Positions 1 to 8,274 of a DNA stretch of 64,000 nt are shown here, in pieces. Position 1 is the stretch's first letter. Each line of letters starts with the position of its first letter. A program made the position numbers and the translations under genes. This DNA is from Cytophagales bacterium. GTDB taxonomy: Bacteria; Bacteroidota; Bacteroidia; Cytophagales; Microscillaceae. Location of the stretch: contig RDZE01000023.1 of assembly GCA_004293905.1 (NCBI GenBank), forward strand, positions 1-64,000, written 5' to 3'. The notes beneath the pieces were generated by a model, which saw nothing but the letters and a program-made list of their open reading frames with translations, ran no database searches and was not told the DNA's origin.

Positions 1-102
1 AAAAATCTCAAAAAAAAAGTTCGTGGTTTTCACCCCGCCCCCGATATTGAGGCATGGCTCAGTAAAAAATGCTTAGACCAACCACTTAGTTTCCAATCCT
101 AA
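1..102 (+). CDS. 3' end of an unidentified gene (partial)
   Basis: Frame 1 is open from the first base to a TAA at 100-102 and encodes 33 residues ending in DQPLSFQS. The segment is rich in Lys and has an ordinary residue mix, and no other gene covers it, so it is probably the C-terminus of a gene that begins upstream of the window. I do not recognise the family. It could be chance, because 33 open codons are weak evidence. Confidence 0.4.
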   Translation, partial: KNLKKKVRGFHPAPDIEAWLSKKCLDQPLSFQS

Positions 103-190
103 CACCTAAGAAACAACGATACCGAAATCCATATTTTTCATTTGTTTTTTGATGTAAGGGCAGAAAAGGGATAAGAAAAAACCGACTTTC

Positions 191-300
191 CCTCACCTCG
201 GCAGTGGCTCCTGCCAGCGACCGTTTCGCTAAAATAAGGCGCATAGCCCCAAAACCCAAAACCATCGGCAAGGTCTTCGACCATTTCCGAGGTTTTTACC
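191..300. other. GC-rich, foldable intergenic island; possible small RNA or repeat relic
   Basis: The gap 103-432 holds no convincing gene. Within it, 191-300 is about 55% G+C by my count, while the flanks are strongly AT-rich. Complementary segments are packed together: GGCAG (200-204) with CTGCC, then AGCGA with TCGCT, then GGTC-TTC-GACC, all inside a possible 7-bp closing stem, ACCTCGG (195-201) with CCGAGGT (287-293). The closing stem competes with the first hairpin for two bases. On the minus strand the island runs into a T6 tract (rc of about 172-182). A minus-strand 61-codon frame crosses it (86-271) but matches nothing I recognise. Confidence 0.35.
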
Positions 301-382
301 CAAAATGATCGTTTAAACTTATTTACACCTCACAAAAAACGCTCAATAAAAAAACAATCCATCTTTTTTCACAAAAAAAATG

Positions 383-390
383 TACCTTTG
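383..390 (+). promoter_or_regulatory. Promoter -7 box TACCTTTG for the 433 gene and ruvB
   Basis: Exact match to the Bacteroidota -7 consensus TAnnTTTG, 43 nt before the start codon at 433. It probably drives the PH-domain gene and the closely packed ruvB, moeA and permease genes after it. Confidence 0.55.
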
Positions 391-432
391 AATCATTAAA
401 TCAAAAAGTACCCAAAAACCGTATACTGATTT

Positions 433-972
433 ATGAGTTATACCGCTAAAAATTTAGTAGAAGGAGAAGAAATCACGCACAAAGCACGCCTACATTGGCT
501 TTCGTTCGTTCCTGCTGTCCTTATCATGACCTTGAGTATTGTTTTTTTGATGTACGTAAGCAAACTCACAGGCGAAACAGGGCTGTACGCGCGCTATCTT
601 GCCTATGCCTTCTTTGCCTTCGGAGGGGCGCAATTCCTTACAGAATACATCAAACACAAAAGTTATGAATTGGCAGTAACCAACAAACGTGTTTTTATTA
701 CCACAGGGCTTATCAATATCAAATCAATGGCTATTAATTTAGCACACGTCGAAACCGTAGAAGTAGATCAAAGTTTTTGGGGCAGGCTCTTAGATTTTGG
801 CTCCATACAAATCACCGCTACAGGAGGGGCAGGTACTAAAAAGCCCATACACTACGTACAAAGCCCTATGCTTTTCAGAAAAAGTATACAAACCTACAAA
901 GACGGCGACCCCGAAGAGGAGAATGACGCTCCTAAAAAAAGCAAAAAAACACGTACCAAAAACTACGAATAA
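433..972 (+). CDS. Membrane protein with bacterial PH (bPH2/YdbT-like) domain
   Basis: A 179-residue protein with two predicted membrane helices (about residues 23-43 and 52-70) followed by a compact beta-rich segment (about 75-155, with SYELAVTNKRVFITTGL and the GSIQIT strand) that resembles the bacterial PH domain of YdbT/YdbS-type proteins. The tail is Lys-rich and presumably cytoplasmic. Family members are inner-membrane proteins of mostly unknown function. It is 6 nt upstream of ruvB and probably cotranscribed with it. No catalytic motif is visible, so a scaffold or membrane-binding role is inference. Confidence 0.75.
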   Translation: MSYTAKNLVEGEEITHKARLHWLSFVPAVLIMTLSIVFLMYVSKLTGETGLYARYLAYAFFAFGGAQFLTEYIKHKSYELAVTNKRVFITTGLINIKSMAINLAHVETVEVDQSFWGRLLDFGSIQITATGGAGTKKPIHYVQSPMLFRKSIQTYKDGDPEEENDAPKKSKKTRTKNYE

Positions 973-978
973 ACCCCT

Positions 979-2007
979 ATGAGCCTACGAAAAGATTATT
1001 TGAGTGGAGACACGGAACACCTATCCGAACAAGATAAAGCCATAGAAAAAGCCTTGCGCCCTCTTTCTTTTGAGGACTTTACAGGGCAAAACAAAATAGT
1101 GCAAAACCTACAAATATTTGTAGAAGCTGCCAAACAAAGAGAAGAAGCCCTTGACCACGTACTCCTGCACGGACCTCCGGGTTTGGGAAAAACTACCTTA
1201 GCCAACATCATAGCCCAAGAATTAGAGGCAGAAATTAAAATTACCTCTGGTCCTGTGCTCGATAAACCCAGCGACTTAGCAGGTTTGCTCACCAACCTCA
1301 ATGAAAAAGATGTCCTTTTTATAGATGAAATTCATCGCCTCAACCCCATCGTAGAAGAGTATTTGTACTCCGCTATGGAAGATTATAAAATAGACATCGT
1401 ACTCGACTCAGGACCCAATGCACGCACCATACAAATTGCACTCAATCCCTTTACACTCATCGGAGCTACCACGCGGGCAGGTTTGCTCACGGCACCTCTT
1501 CGCGCACGTTTTGGCATACGCGCCCGTTTAGAATACTACGATGCACAACTATTGAGTAAAATCGTGAAACGCTCCGCACATATCCTCAACACACCCATAG
1601 AAGACGATGCTGCCCACGAAATAGCACGCCGAAGCAGAGGAACGCCTCGTATTGCCAATAATTTACTTAGGCGAACCCGCGATTTTGCACAAGTCAAAGG
1701 CGGAGGAAAAATCAATTTAGACATCGCAAAAATAGCCCTCGAAGCGATGGAAGTAGACCAATATGGGTTAGACGAAATGGACAACCGAATCCTCACGACC
1801 ATTATCGAAAAATTCAAAGGAGGACCCGTAGGGCTCTCTACCATTGCGACTGCTTGCGGCGAGGAAGCCGAAACGATAGAAGAAGTATACGAGCCATTTC
1901 TCATCATGGAGGGCTTCATACAAAGAACCACACGCGGACGCGAAGCCACCGAAAAAGCCTACAAGCACCTCAATATCATTCCTAAAAATAAGAATTCTCT
2001 TTTCTAA
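979..2007 (+). CDS. ruvB: Holliday junction branch migration ATPase RuvB
   Basis: Full length at 342 residues. Walker [10 protein letters not shown] lies at residues 65-73 and Walker B FIDEIHR around 114-120; the GATTRAGLL sensor-1 region, the [10 protein letters not shown] segment and the C-terminal winged helix ([12 protein letters not shown]) are all present. RuvB is the AAA+ motor that works with RuvA and RuvC to migrate Holliday junctions during recombination repair. Neither ruvA nor ruvC is in this window. moeA begins 7 nt after the stop, so repair and Mo-cofactor genes appear to share a transcript, probably only because of compaction. Confidence 0.97.
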   Translation: MSLRKDYLSGDTEHLSEQDKAIEKALRPLSFEDFTGQNKIVQNLQIFVEAAKQREEALDHVLLHGPPGLGKTTLANIIAQELEAEIKITSGPVLDKPSDLAGLLTNLNEKDVLFIDEIHRLNPIVEEYLYSAMEDYKIDIVLDSGPNARTIQIALNPFTLIGATTRAGLLTAPLRARFGIRARLEYYDAQLLSKIVKRSAHILNTPIEDDAAHEIARRSRGTPRIANNLLRRTRDFAQVKGGGKINLDIAKIALEAMEVDQYGLDEMDNRILTTIIEKFKGGPVGLSTIATACGEEAETIEEVYEPFLIMEGFIQRTTRGREATEKAYKHLNIIPKNKNSLF

Positions 2008-2014
2008 AAAAAGT

Positions 2015-3202
2015 ATGATTTCGGTAGCTGAAGCAAAGGAAAGAATACAAAACCATATTGCACTCCAACAAATACATTGGTTGCCTATAGCCGAAGCAGA
2101 AGGCAGTATCTTGGCAGAAGACATCAGCGCGCCTATTGATGTCCCTTCTTTTACGAATAGCTCTATGGACGGCTACGCTCTTTTTTTTGAACCCGAACGC
2201 AAACATTGGCAAGTAATAGGCACTATCAAAGCTGGGGAAATCGCCAATGTTCCTATCCAAAAGGGAGAAGCCATGCGGATTTTTACGGGGGCTATGTTGC
2301 CCGAAGGGGCGAATGTGGTAGTGCAACAAGAATGGATAGAACGCGAAGGCGATACCATTGTATTACGCAAGGGAGAAGCAGAAAATATGTTACCTCTGCA
2401 CAACATAAGACAAAAAGGCGCGCAGTGCCAAGCAGGAACTTGCATCTTACGCGCCCATACACAACTCGAGGTAGGAAGCATCGGACTGCTTGCTACTGTA
2501 GGCATTGCCAGCGTACCCGTCTATGCCCCTCCTACGGTGGCTTTGCTCATGACAGGGGACGAACTCGTACCCTTAGGCGGTCATTTACAAACAGGGCAAA
2601 TCTACGAAGCCAATAGCGCACTTTTAAAGGCTTATTTGCGCAAAATAGGCATCAAAACCATCGAGAGCGCATTGGTAAAAGACCAACCCGAAATTTTGAC
2701 AAAATCCATAGAAAATAGCTTGGAAAAATACGATGTCCTGATTTTGGCAGGAGGCGTTTCCGTAGGCGATTATGATTTTGTGCCACAGTGTTTGGCGCAA
2801 AATAAGGTGGAAAATTTGTTATACAAAGTAAAACAAAAACCCGGAAAACCACTTTGGGTAGGTAAAAAAGGTACAAAATGGGTATTTGCACTTCCCGGCA
2901 ATCCTGCATCAGTAGCGACTTGTTTTAATCAATACCTCAAACCTGCCCTACTGCAAATGATGGGACATGGGCTACAAGTTTGGCAACCTAACCTCACGCT
3001 CCCCCTAAAAACACCTTTCAGCAAAAAAGCAGGGCTGACACATTTATTAAAAGTAAAAATCATTGCGGGGGAAGTCATTGCCTTAGTAGGGCAAGAATCT
3101 TTCAATTTGGCGGCTTACAACGAAGCTACACACATAGCCTACCTCGAGGAAGCAAAGGAATATTTTGCAGAAGGCACGCTTGTTCCTTTGTTTGAATGGT
3201 AA
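2015..3202 (+). CDS. moeA: Molybdopterin molybdenumtransferase MoeA
   Basis: A 395-residue protein with the MoeA layout: N-terminal MoeA_N region with SSMDGYA (about residues 49-55), a molybdopterin-binding MogA-like core with TGDELVPLGG and GGVSVGDYDFV, and the conserved KPGKPLWVGKKG and ALPGNPASV segments before a small C-terminal domain. MoeA hydrolyses adenylated molybdopterin and inserts molybdate to make active Mo-cofactor. It opens a run of Mo-cofactor genes, with the TSUP permease starting 12 nt downstream. Confidence 0.96.
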   Translation: MISVAEAKERIQNHIALQQIHWLPIAEAEGSILAEDISAPIDVPSFTNSSMDGYALFFEPERKHWQVIGTIKAGEIANVPIQKGEAMRIFTGAMLPEGANVVVQQEWIEREGDTIVLRKGEAENMLPLHNIRQKGAQCQAGTCILRAHTQLEVGSIGLLATVGIASVPVYAPPTVALLMTGDELVPLGGHLQTGQIYEANSALLKAYLRKIGIKTIESALVKDQPEILTKSIENSLEKYDVLILAGGVSVGDYDFVPQCLAQNKVENLLYKVKQKPGKPLWVGKKGTKWVFALPGNPASVATCFNQYLKPALLQMMGHGLQVWQPNLTLPLKTPFSKKAGLTHLLKVKIIAGEVIALVGQESFNLAAYNEATHIAYLEEAKEYFAEGTLVPLFEW

Positions 3203-3214
3203 AACTCGCGCCCT

Positions 3215-3949
3215 ATGAACGAAGCCCTGCTTTATATTCTGCTGCCTCTCATTGCTTTTATTTATGCCTCCGTAGGACATGGCGGCGCAAGTAGTTATCT
3301 TTTCTGCCTTGCATTGGCGGGTTTTTTGCCTGCTCAAATACGCCCTACCGCGCTCATACTCAATATGTTGGTAGCGGGCGTTGCTTTTTTTTCTTATCAA
3401 AAAGCCTGTATTTTTCCCACGCGCTTATTCATCGGGTTGATTATTTTTTCTGTCCCTGCTGCTTATTTAGGAGGTATGCTCAATATACCTACTCCGCTTT
3501 ATAAACAAATTTTAGGGTTTGTGCTTTTGTTTCCTGCTTTGCGTTTTTTCCGATTAGAACGCTCTTCAGCTCAAACACCGATAATCAAGATGAACGCAGT
3601 AGTAATAGCCCTATTAGGGCTTATGATAGGTTTTGTTTCTGGTTTAATAGGCATCGGAGGAGGGATTATTTTATCACCTATTTTACTCTTGTTGGGTTGG
3701 GCAAACGCCAAAGAAACCGCCGCGTTGAGTGCTTTATTTATTTTTGTTAATTCTTTATCGGGCTTTATTGGCATGCAAGGTTGGGAAGCAATATTGCCTC
3801 CTTCTTTCTATTATTTTTTACCACTTACTTTGGCAGGTGGTTGGTTAGGGGCTTATTTGGGCGCATTTCATTGGAAAATGCAATCCATCAAGGTAGCCTT
3901 AGGCATTGTGCTATTGGTAGCTGCCACAAAATTGCTTTTTTTTCCTTGA
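3215..3949 (+). CDS. TSUP (TauE/SafE) family membrane permease
   Basis: A hydrophobic 244-residue protein with about eight membrane helices and two glycine-rich half-repeat signatures: GHGGASSYL near residue 22 and GIGGGIILSPIL near residue 147. These mark the TauE/SafE (TSUP) family, whose known members move sulfite, sulfoacetate or other organosulfur anions. It sits between moeA and moaD in the same orientation, which suggests a link to Mo-cofactor sulfur or oxyanion chemistry, but the substrate cannot be read from sequence. A separate promoter begins just after its stop. Confidence 0.85.
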   Translation: MNEALLYILLPLIAFIYASVGHGGASSYLFCLALAGFLPAQIRPTALILNMLVAGVAFFSYQKACIFPTRLFIGLIIFSVPAAYLGGMLNIPTPLYKQILGFVLLFPALRFFRLERSSAQTPIIKMNAVVIALLGLMIGFVSGLIGIGGGIILSPILLLLGWANAKETAALSALFIFVNSLSGFIGMQGWEAILPPSFYYFLPLTLAGGWLGAYLGAFHWKMQSIKVALGIVLLVAATKLLFFP

Positions 3950-3966
3950 AACCCGTTTATATTTTA

Positions 3967-3974
3967 TACATTTG
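3967..3974 (+). promoter_or_regulatory. Internal promoter -7 box TACATTTG before moaD
   Basis: Exact TAnnTTTG match 18 nt after the permease stop and 34 nt before the moaD start at 4008. It splits the Mo-cofactor run into two likely transcripts, moeA-permease (from upstream) and moaD-moeB-moaE-moaC/mogA. Confidence 0.5.
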
Positions 3975-4007
3975 TATTCACAAGCCAAACTTTTTACCGC
4001 ACCGCCT

Positions 4008-4244
4008 ATGAACCGTCATAAAATCATCGCATTTGGCATTATTGCCGAAAAAATAGGTAAAACGGAGTTTTATTTGGAAAATATCGCTACAACCCAAGCA
4101 CTCAAAGAAAAACTCTACAACCAATATCCTTTTTTGCAAACCCTGACTTTCTCTATAGCTATTGACCATGAAATTTTGCAAGAAGAATTAACTTTAGAGG
4201 AAAACCAAGAAATTGCATTGTTACCTCCTTTTTCGGGAGGGTAA
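4008..4244 (+). CDS. moaD: Molybdopterin synthase small subunit MoaD
   Basis: A 78-residue ubiquitin-like protein. It ends in LLPPFSGG; the terminal Gly-Gly is the site of adenylation and thiocarboxylation by MoeB, after which MoaD passes sulfur to precursor Z in MoaE. I start it at the ATG at 4008 (MNRHKIIAFG) rather than at an upstream TTG at 3972, because 3972 lies inside the promoter box and the family begins near here. moeB follows after 21 nt. Confidence 0.92.
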   Translation: MNRHKIIAFGIIAEKIGKTEFYLENIATTQALKEKLYNQYPFLQTLTFSIAIDHEILQEELTLEENQEIALLPPFSGG

Positions 4245-4265
4245 AAAAGAGAGGCTATCAAATCT

Positions 4266-5366
4266 ATGAATCGTTTTGAAAGACAAATAGCTTTGCAAAA
4301 TATAGGCGTAGCAGGACAAGCAAAAATAAGAGCCGCGCGGGTGCTTGTGGTCGGCATTGGTGGGCTTGGTAATGCCGTTTTGCCCTATTTAGCCGCCGCA
4401 GGTGTCGGTACGATTGGTCTGGTAGATGGGGATACAATCGCGCTCAACAATCTCAATAGACAAATTTTATTCAGCGAACTACACATAGGACAAAAAAAGG
4501 CTGAAGTTGCTCTTGCACTGCTAAAAAAACAATATACAGACATCATTTGGCAATCCTATCCTGTTTTTCTTACACCTGATAACATAGTCGATATACTCCC
4601 TCACTATGATTTGGTGATAGATGCTACCGATAATTTTGCGACCCGTTACCTCATCAACGATGCTTGTTTTCTATGGAAAAAACCTTGGATATTGGGTGCT
4701 ATTTATCGTTATGAAGGGCAATATGCCATTTTTAATGTCCCTCAACAAAAAGGTAGCTACACTTGTAACTATCGCGATGTGTACCCTCAAATGCCCGCCC
4801 CTCACGAAGTACCTAACTGCCACGAAACAGGCGTAATAGGTGCTTTGGTAGGCATTATTGGCACAATGCAAGCCGCCGAAGCCATCAAATACATAGCGCA
4901 AATAGGCAATTCTCAGGGCAATCAATTGTATTATTACCATTTTTTAGAAAACCGATGGCATAGCGTAGGTTTATCTGCACACCCCAAAGCCTCTCAATAT
5001 TTGCCTAAAAACATAGAAGAACTAAAACAACAGCCCTATGCTTCGCTTTTATGCACAATGAACAGCAACCGCATTATTTCTTGGCAGAAAGCCCTTGCAC
5101 ACTACCTCGCACTCCCCAAAACCACAGCTTGGATAGACCTCCGCGCGGCTCAAGAAATGCCACAATGGACACAAACGCCCTACTTGCGTATGGCAATCAG
5201 CGATATAGAAAGCCAACTCGATATGCTTCAGCCCTACGAAACTTTGTTGCTTTTTTGCCAAACAGGTATCCGAAGCAATAAGGCACTCGGTATGCTTCAA
5301 CAACATTTTCCCGACAAAGAGATATTCACCCTCCAAGGGGGTATTCAAAACTGTATACTTTTATGA
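4266..5366 (+). CDS. moeB: MoaD-activating E1-like enzyme with C-terminal rhodanese domain (MoeB/ThiF type)
   Basis: A 366-residue fusion. The N-terminal E1-like part has the nucleotide loop GIGGLG (30-35), NNLNRQ (61-66) with its Arg, and DATDN (119-123). Cys185 in NCHETG is the likely conserved catalytic-loop Cys. The C-terminal rhodanese domain carries the active loop CQTGIRS with Cys331, supplying persulfide sulfur for the MoaD thiocarboxylate. The two CxxC zinc pairs of E. coli MoeB are absent: only Cys167 remains at the first site (CNYR). The last bases overlap moaE (ATGA). Confidence 0.9.
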   Translation: MNRFERQIALQNIGVAGQAKIRAARVLVVGIGGLGNAVLPYLAAAGVGTIGLVDGDTIALNNLNRQILFSELHIGQKKAEVALALLKKQYTDIIWQSYPVFLTPDNIVDILPHYDLVIDATDNFATRYLINDACFLWKKPWILGAIYRYEGQYAIFNVPQQKGSYTCNYRDVYPQMPAPHEVPNCHETGVIGALVGIIGTMQAAEAIKYIAQIGNSQGNQLYYYHFLENRWHSVGLSAHPKASQYLPKNIEELKQQPYASLLCTMNSNRIISWQKALAHYLALPKTTAWIDLRAAQEMPQWTQTPYLRMAISDIESQLDMLQPYETLLLFCQTGIRSNKALGMLQQHFPDKEIFTLQGGIQNCILL

Positions 5367-5821
5367 ATCATTCGCCGTTCTCTTTTGCTTTTTTGCAAGG
5401 TGCTATCACACCAACACACATCGCCGAAATAGTGCAACAAAACGCCGCTATGCTTACACTCGGAGCGCATAGTCTTTTTTTGGGACAGGTACGCGCCGAT
5501 GAAAAAGAAAATGGCAGCATTACCGCCATAGAATATACTTGCTATGCAGAAATGGCAACTGCACAAATACAAAAAATAATAACCCTGCACAGCACCCAAT
5601 ATGCCCTCAAAAGTGTGTTCATTTACCATAGCATAGGCACAGTAGCCATAGGCGAAATATGTTTGTGTGTGGCTGTAGGTGCTGCACACCGCAAAGAAGC
5701 CATAGAAGCCTGCCAAAGCATCGTAGAAAGCATCAAAAAAGAAGTACCTATCTGGGGCAGAGAAATCATCAACGAAAGTACAAGCATTTGGAAAACCAAT
5801 CATTTTTCATCATCACAATAG
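5363..5821 (+). CDS. moaE: Molybdopterin synthase large subunit MoaE
   Basis: A 152-residue MoaE protein. GAHSLFLGQVR (about 32-42), EYTCYAEMA and the basic active-site stretch IKKEVPIWGRE near residues 128-138, which includes the catalytic Lys, are all in place. It forms the heterotetramer with MoaD that converts cyclic pyranopterin monophosphate to molybdopterin. Its ATG overlaps the moeB stop and the next gene begins 1 nt after its own stop, so translation of moeB, moaE and moaC/mogA is probably coupled. Confidence 0.94.
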   Translation: MNHSPFSFAFLQGAITPTHIAEIVQQNAAMLTLGAHSLFLGQVRADEKENGSITAIEYTCYAEMATAQIQKIITLHSTQYALKSVFIYHSIGTVAIGEICLCVAVGAAHRKEAIEACQSIVESIKKEVPIWGREIINESTSIWKTNHFSSSQ

Positions 5822-5822
5822 T

Positions 5823-6734
5823 ATGGTAGACATTACACACAAAACCCCCTCCCTACGCATTGCCATTGCCCAAGCAACTTTGCAAGTGAGCGAACAGGCA
5901 ACCATAGAAGCCATCAAAAACAGAAAAGTACCCAAAGGCGATGTATTAGAGGCTGCCCGCATTGCAGGCTTATTTGCTGCCAAACGCACCGCCGATATGA
6001 TACCCGATTGCCACCCCCTGCCCATAGAATTTACAGAGATTCGCTTCCAAATCAGCACACTGACCATTCATATAGAAGTAGAAATACACACCATCTACAA
6101 AACAGGCGTAGAGGTAGAAGCCATGCACGCCGCCTCAGTCGTTGCCCTAACGATGTACGACATGCTAAAACCCTTAGACAAGGGCATCAGCATAGAAAAA
6201 ATAAGCCTCAAAGAGAAAAAAGGGGGCAAATCTGACCGCATACCTGCAATACAATCCACGATAGAAGCCGCTGTAATTGTTTGCTCAGATACTATAGCCA
6301 AAGGAATGAACGAAGACCGCGCAGGAAAACAACTCATAATGCAGTTGGAAAAAATGAAGGTGAAGGTGAAAGATTATGTCATCATTGCCGATGAAATAGC
6401 TGCTATCCAAGCACAAGTACAGCATCAGGTAGCACAAAAACGCGCCTTAGTTATCTTTACAGGGGGTACAGGCTTGGCTCCGCGCGATGTAACCCCCGAA
6501 GCCATTATTCCCTTGTTAGAAAAACGTGTTGCAGGCATAGAAGAAGCCATCAGAAGTTATGGGCAAATGCGTACACCGTATGCTATGCTCTCGAGGAGTG
6601 TAGTAGGGCTTATTCAGCAGACCTTAATTATGGCAGTGCCCGGCTCTACAAAAGGTGCGGAAGATGCCATCAAAGCTGTTTTCCCTGCGGTTTTGCATAT
6701 TTTTGAGGTGATTGAAGGCAAAAGACACGATTGA
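5823..6734 (+). CDS. moaCB: Bifunctional MoaC-MogA/MoaB fusion (cyclic pyranopterin monophosphate synthase + molybdopterin adenylyltransferase)
   Basis: A 303-residue two-domain protein. Residues 1-140 are MoaC: KGDVLEAARIAGLFAAKRTADMIP, CHPLPIEF, GVEVEAMHAAS, and the Lys-rich EKKGGKSD near the end. Residues 147-303 are a MogA/MoaB domain: AAVIVCSDTIAKG, FTGGTGLAPRDVTPEA and the MAVPGSTKGAEDAI loop. It joins an early step (with MoaA) and a late step (adenylation before MoeA) in one chain. This fusion is known in Bacteroidota. No recognisable terminator follows. Confidence 0.93.
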   Translation: MVDITHKTPSLRIAIAQATLQVSEQATIEAIKNRKVPKGDVLEAARIAGLFAAKRTADMIPDCHPLPIEFTEIRFQISTLTIHIEVEIHTIYKTGVEVEAMHAASVVALTMYDMLKPLDKGISIEKISLKEKKGGKSDRIPAIQSTIEAAVIVCSDTIAKGMNEDRAGKQLIMQLEKMKVKVKDYVIIADEIAAIQAQVQHQVAQKRALVIFTGGTGLAPRDVTPEAIIPLLEKRVAGIEEAIRSYGQMRTPYAMLSRSVVGLIQQTLIMAVPGSTKGAEDAIKAVFPAVLHIFEVIEGKRHD

Positions 6735-6821
6735 TGAGCTATGCGTTTTTAAGACTTATTCTGCTGCAAAATCAACAACCTTTAAAAGTAAATTTTGGTA
6801 ATTAACAAAAATACATTTCAG

Positions 6822-7622
6822 ATGAATATAAAAAAAATACTCCTCCTATTTTGTTTTTTGGGCAATGCCTGCCAAAGTCAAAGCCAAAAAAACGATAACA
6901 TAGCGCAAGAAAAAGAAGATGATATTTTCAAAAAGGATAGGGTTTTGGTTCATAAATTACTTAACTCCTACCAACAAGGTTTCCAAAAAGGAGATTTACA
7001 GCGTGTAGAAGGCGATGCTTCAAGGCTGTACGTATTTGCGGAGGAAATTTATCACAGCCATACTGCTCAAAGTTATTTGCATCTTACCTACTGCAATAGC
7101 CCCGAAAATGCGGAAAAAGAACGAAAAAAACAACAAAAATCGCTTGATGCAGCTAAATTGCCCGGGTACAGTACCCAAACCCAAATCAGAAGCAATGTTG
7201 TATTCTATGTTTTAGGAAAAGATGAAAAAGATGTAAAAGCCATTGAGCAACATTTTTTGCATTTTATCCCTGCCGATAATGTGGTTCAGTTTGATTTTTC
7301 GCACCCCAATGCTCAACAAATGCAATCCTTAGTCAATAGTTATGGAGATGTTTGGCTATTGGGCAAACCCGATTGGGTTACTTGGCAACACGAAGATTTA
7401 ATTCAAAAACGTTTTTATATGAGTACCCACGCAGGCAAGGCTTCGCTTACTTTAGTTTTTTGCAAAACCCAAGCCGATGCCCAAAAAATAGCTGAAGTCA
7501 ATTTTCCTAAAAACAGCGAAACAACGCAGTGGGGGCTGAATGGTGCGGTCGTATTTTTGATACAAAGCAACGATAAATGGCTCAAAGATGCTATCATAAG
7601 CCACTTGGCAGGAGAGGAATAA
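6822..7622 (+). CDS. Exported, probable lipoprotein with an internal duplication; function unknown
   Basis: A 266-residue protein from the ATG at 6822; the TTG 27 nt upstream is less likely because it would bury the signal peptide. The N-terminus is a hydrophobic signal ending LGNAC (Cys17), an imperfect lipobox with Gly at -3. Residues about 45-148 and 169-262 look like two copies of one fold: each opens with LLNSY/LVNSY, has a strand-helix unit (SYLHLTYCNSPENAEK versus ASLTLVFCKTQADAQK), and ends NVVFYVLGKDEKDVK versus GAVVFLIQSNDKWLK. I know no family name. The next gene is 27 nt downstream, suggesting an operon. Confidence 0.75.
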   Translation: MNIKKILLLFCFLGNACQSQSQKNDNIAQEKEDDIFKKDRVLVHKLLNSYQQGFQKGDLQRVEGDASRLYVFAEEIYHSHTAQSYLHLTYCNSPENAEKERKKQQKSLDAAKLPGYSTQTQIRSNVVFYVLGKDEKDVKAIEQHFLHFIPADNVVQFDFSHPNAQQMQSLVNSYGDVWLLGKPDWVTWQHEDLIQKRFYMSTHAGKASLTLVFCKTQADAQKIAEVNFPKNSETTQWGLNGAVVFLIQSNDKWLKDAIISHLAGEE

Positions 7623-7649
7623 TTTTTTCATTATCATAATTAAGGAACT

Positions 7650-8273
7650 ATGTCAGAACTCTATCGTATCAAAATCAAATCTGTAGCAGAGAATAAAGTA
7701 CGCGCCGAAATAAAAGTAGTACACCCTGACGCAGGGACAAAGTTTGCATCGCGTGATTTTGCCTTGCAAATACTCATCTATACCGCTCTCTCCAAAGAAG
7801 ATTGGAAAAATGCTATCTACCATCACCCTATGAAAAGTGAATACGATAAGTTAAAAGAATTGCTCTATGGACAAAGAGTCGCAAGCAGTGAGGCTGAATA
7901 TGAAAAATTAGCCAATGATAGGGCATTTTATGAGGCAAAAAACAAGGAATTGAAAGAAAAATATGGGTTTGGCATCAGTTCCTATGGGTTTGCGAGTGAA
8001 AATTGGCACATTCAACTACAACCTAATACCCAAGCCTTACTTGATAAAGCGTATCAAATCGTTGCCCAAAAACCTAAAAAATCTACGGTAAAAGACGACA
8101 AGGGAAAAATCATTAAAAAAACATATTCCCTTGATTTTGAAGTAGTTGATGCACAATATTTAGCACACTTGGTCGTAGGTATGGAGTACGATACTGCCGC
8201 TTACGAATTGGAATCTTATGAAGTATATTACCACAATTATTCCCCGCCAACAATAAAAAATCTAAATAAATGA
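7650..8273 (+). CDS. Hypothetical cytoplasmic protein
   Basis: A 207-residue protein with no signal peptide or membrane helix. The N-terminal 30 residues form alternating strands (YRIKIKSVAENKVRAEIKVV); a charged helical segment follows at about 65-110 and a Lys-rich stretch near 145-160. I do not recognise the family. It sits between the exported 6822 protein and the 8275 gene, which starts 1 nt after its stop, so the three are probably translated from one message. Real coding is supported by length, clean boundaries and residue composition. Confidence 0.7.
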   Translation: MSELYRIKIKSVAENKVRAEIKVVHPDAGTKFASRDFALQILIYTALSKEDWKNAIYHHPMKSEYDKLKELLYGQRVASSEAEYEKLANDRAFYEAKNKELKEKYGFGISSYGFASENWHIQLQPNTQALLDKAYQIVAQKPKKSTVKDDKGKIIKKTYSLDFEVVDAQYLAHLVVGMEYDTAAYELESYEVYYHNYSPPTIKNLNK

Positions 8274-8274
8274 T

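Noticed and set aside
86-271. Minus-strand 61-codon frame across the GC-rich island
   Set aside because: It has no known family, no promoter match and ends among AT-rich sequence; the base composition is better explained by a structured element.
1536-1949. Minus-strand 137-codon frame within ruvB
   Set aside because: It lies fully antisense to a well-conserved gene and its translation is Ser/Arg-rich noise.
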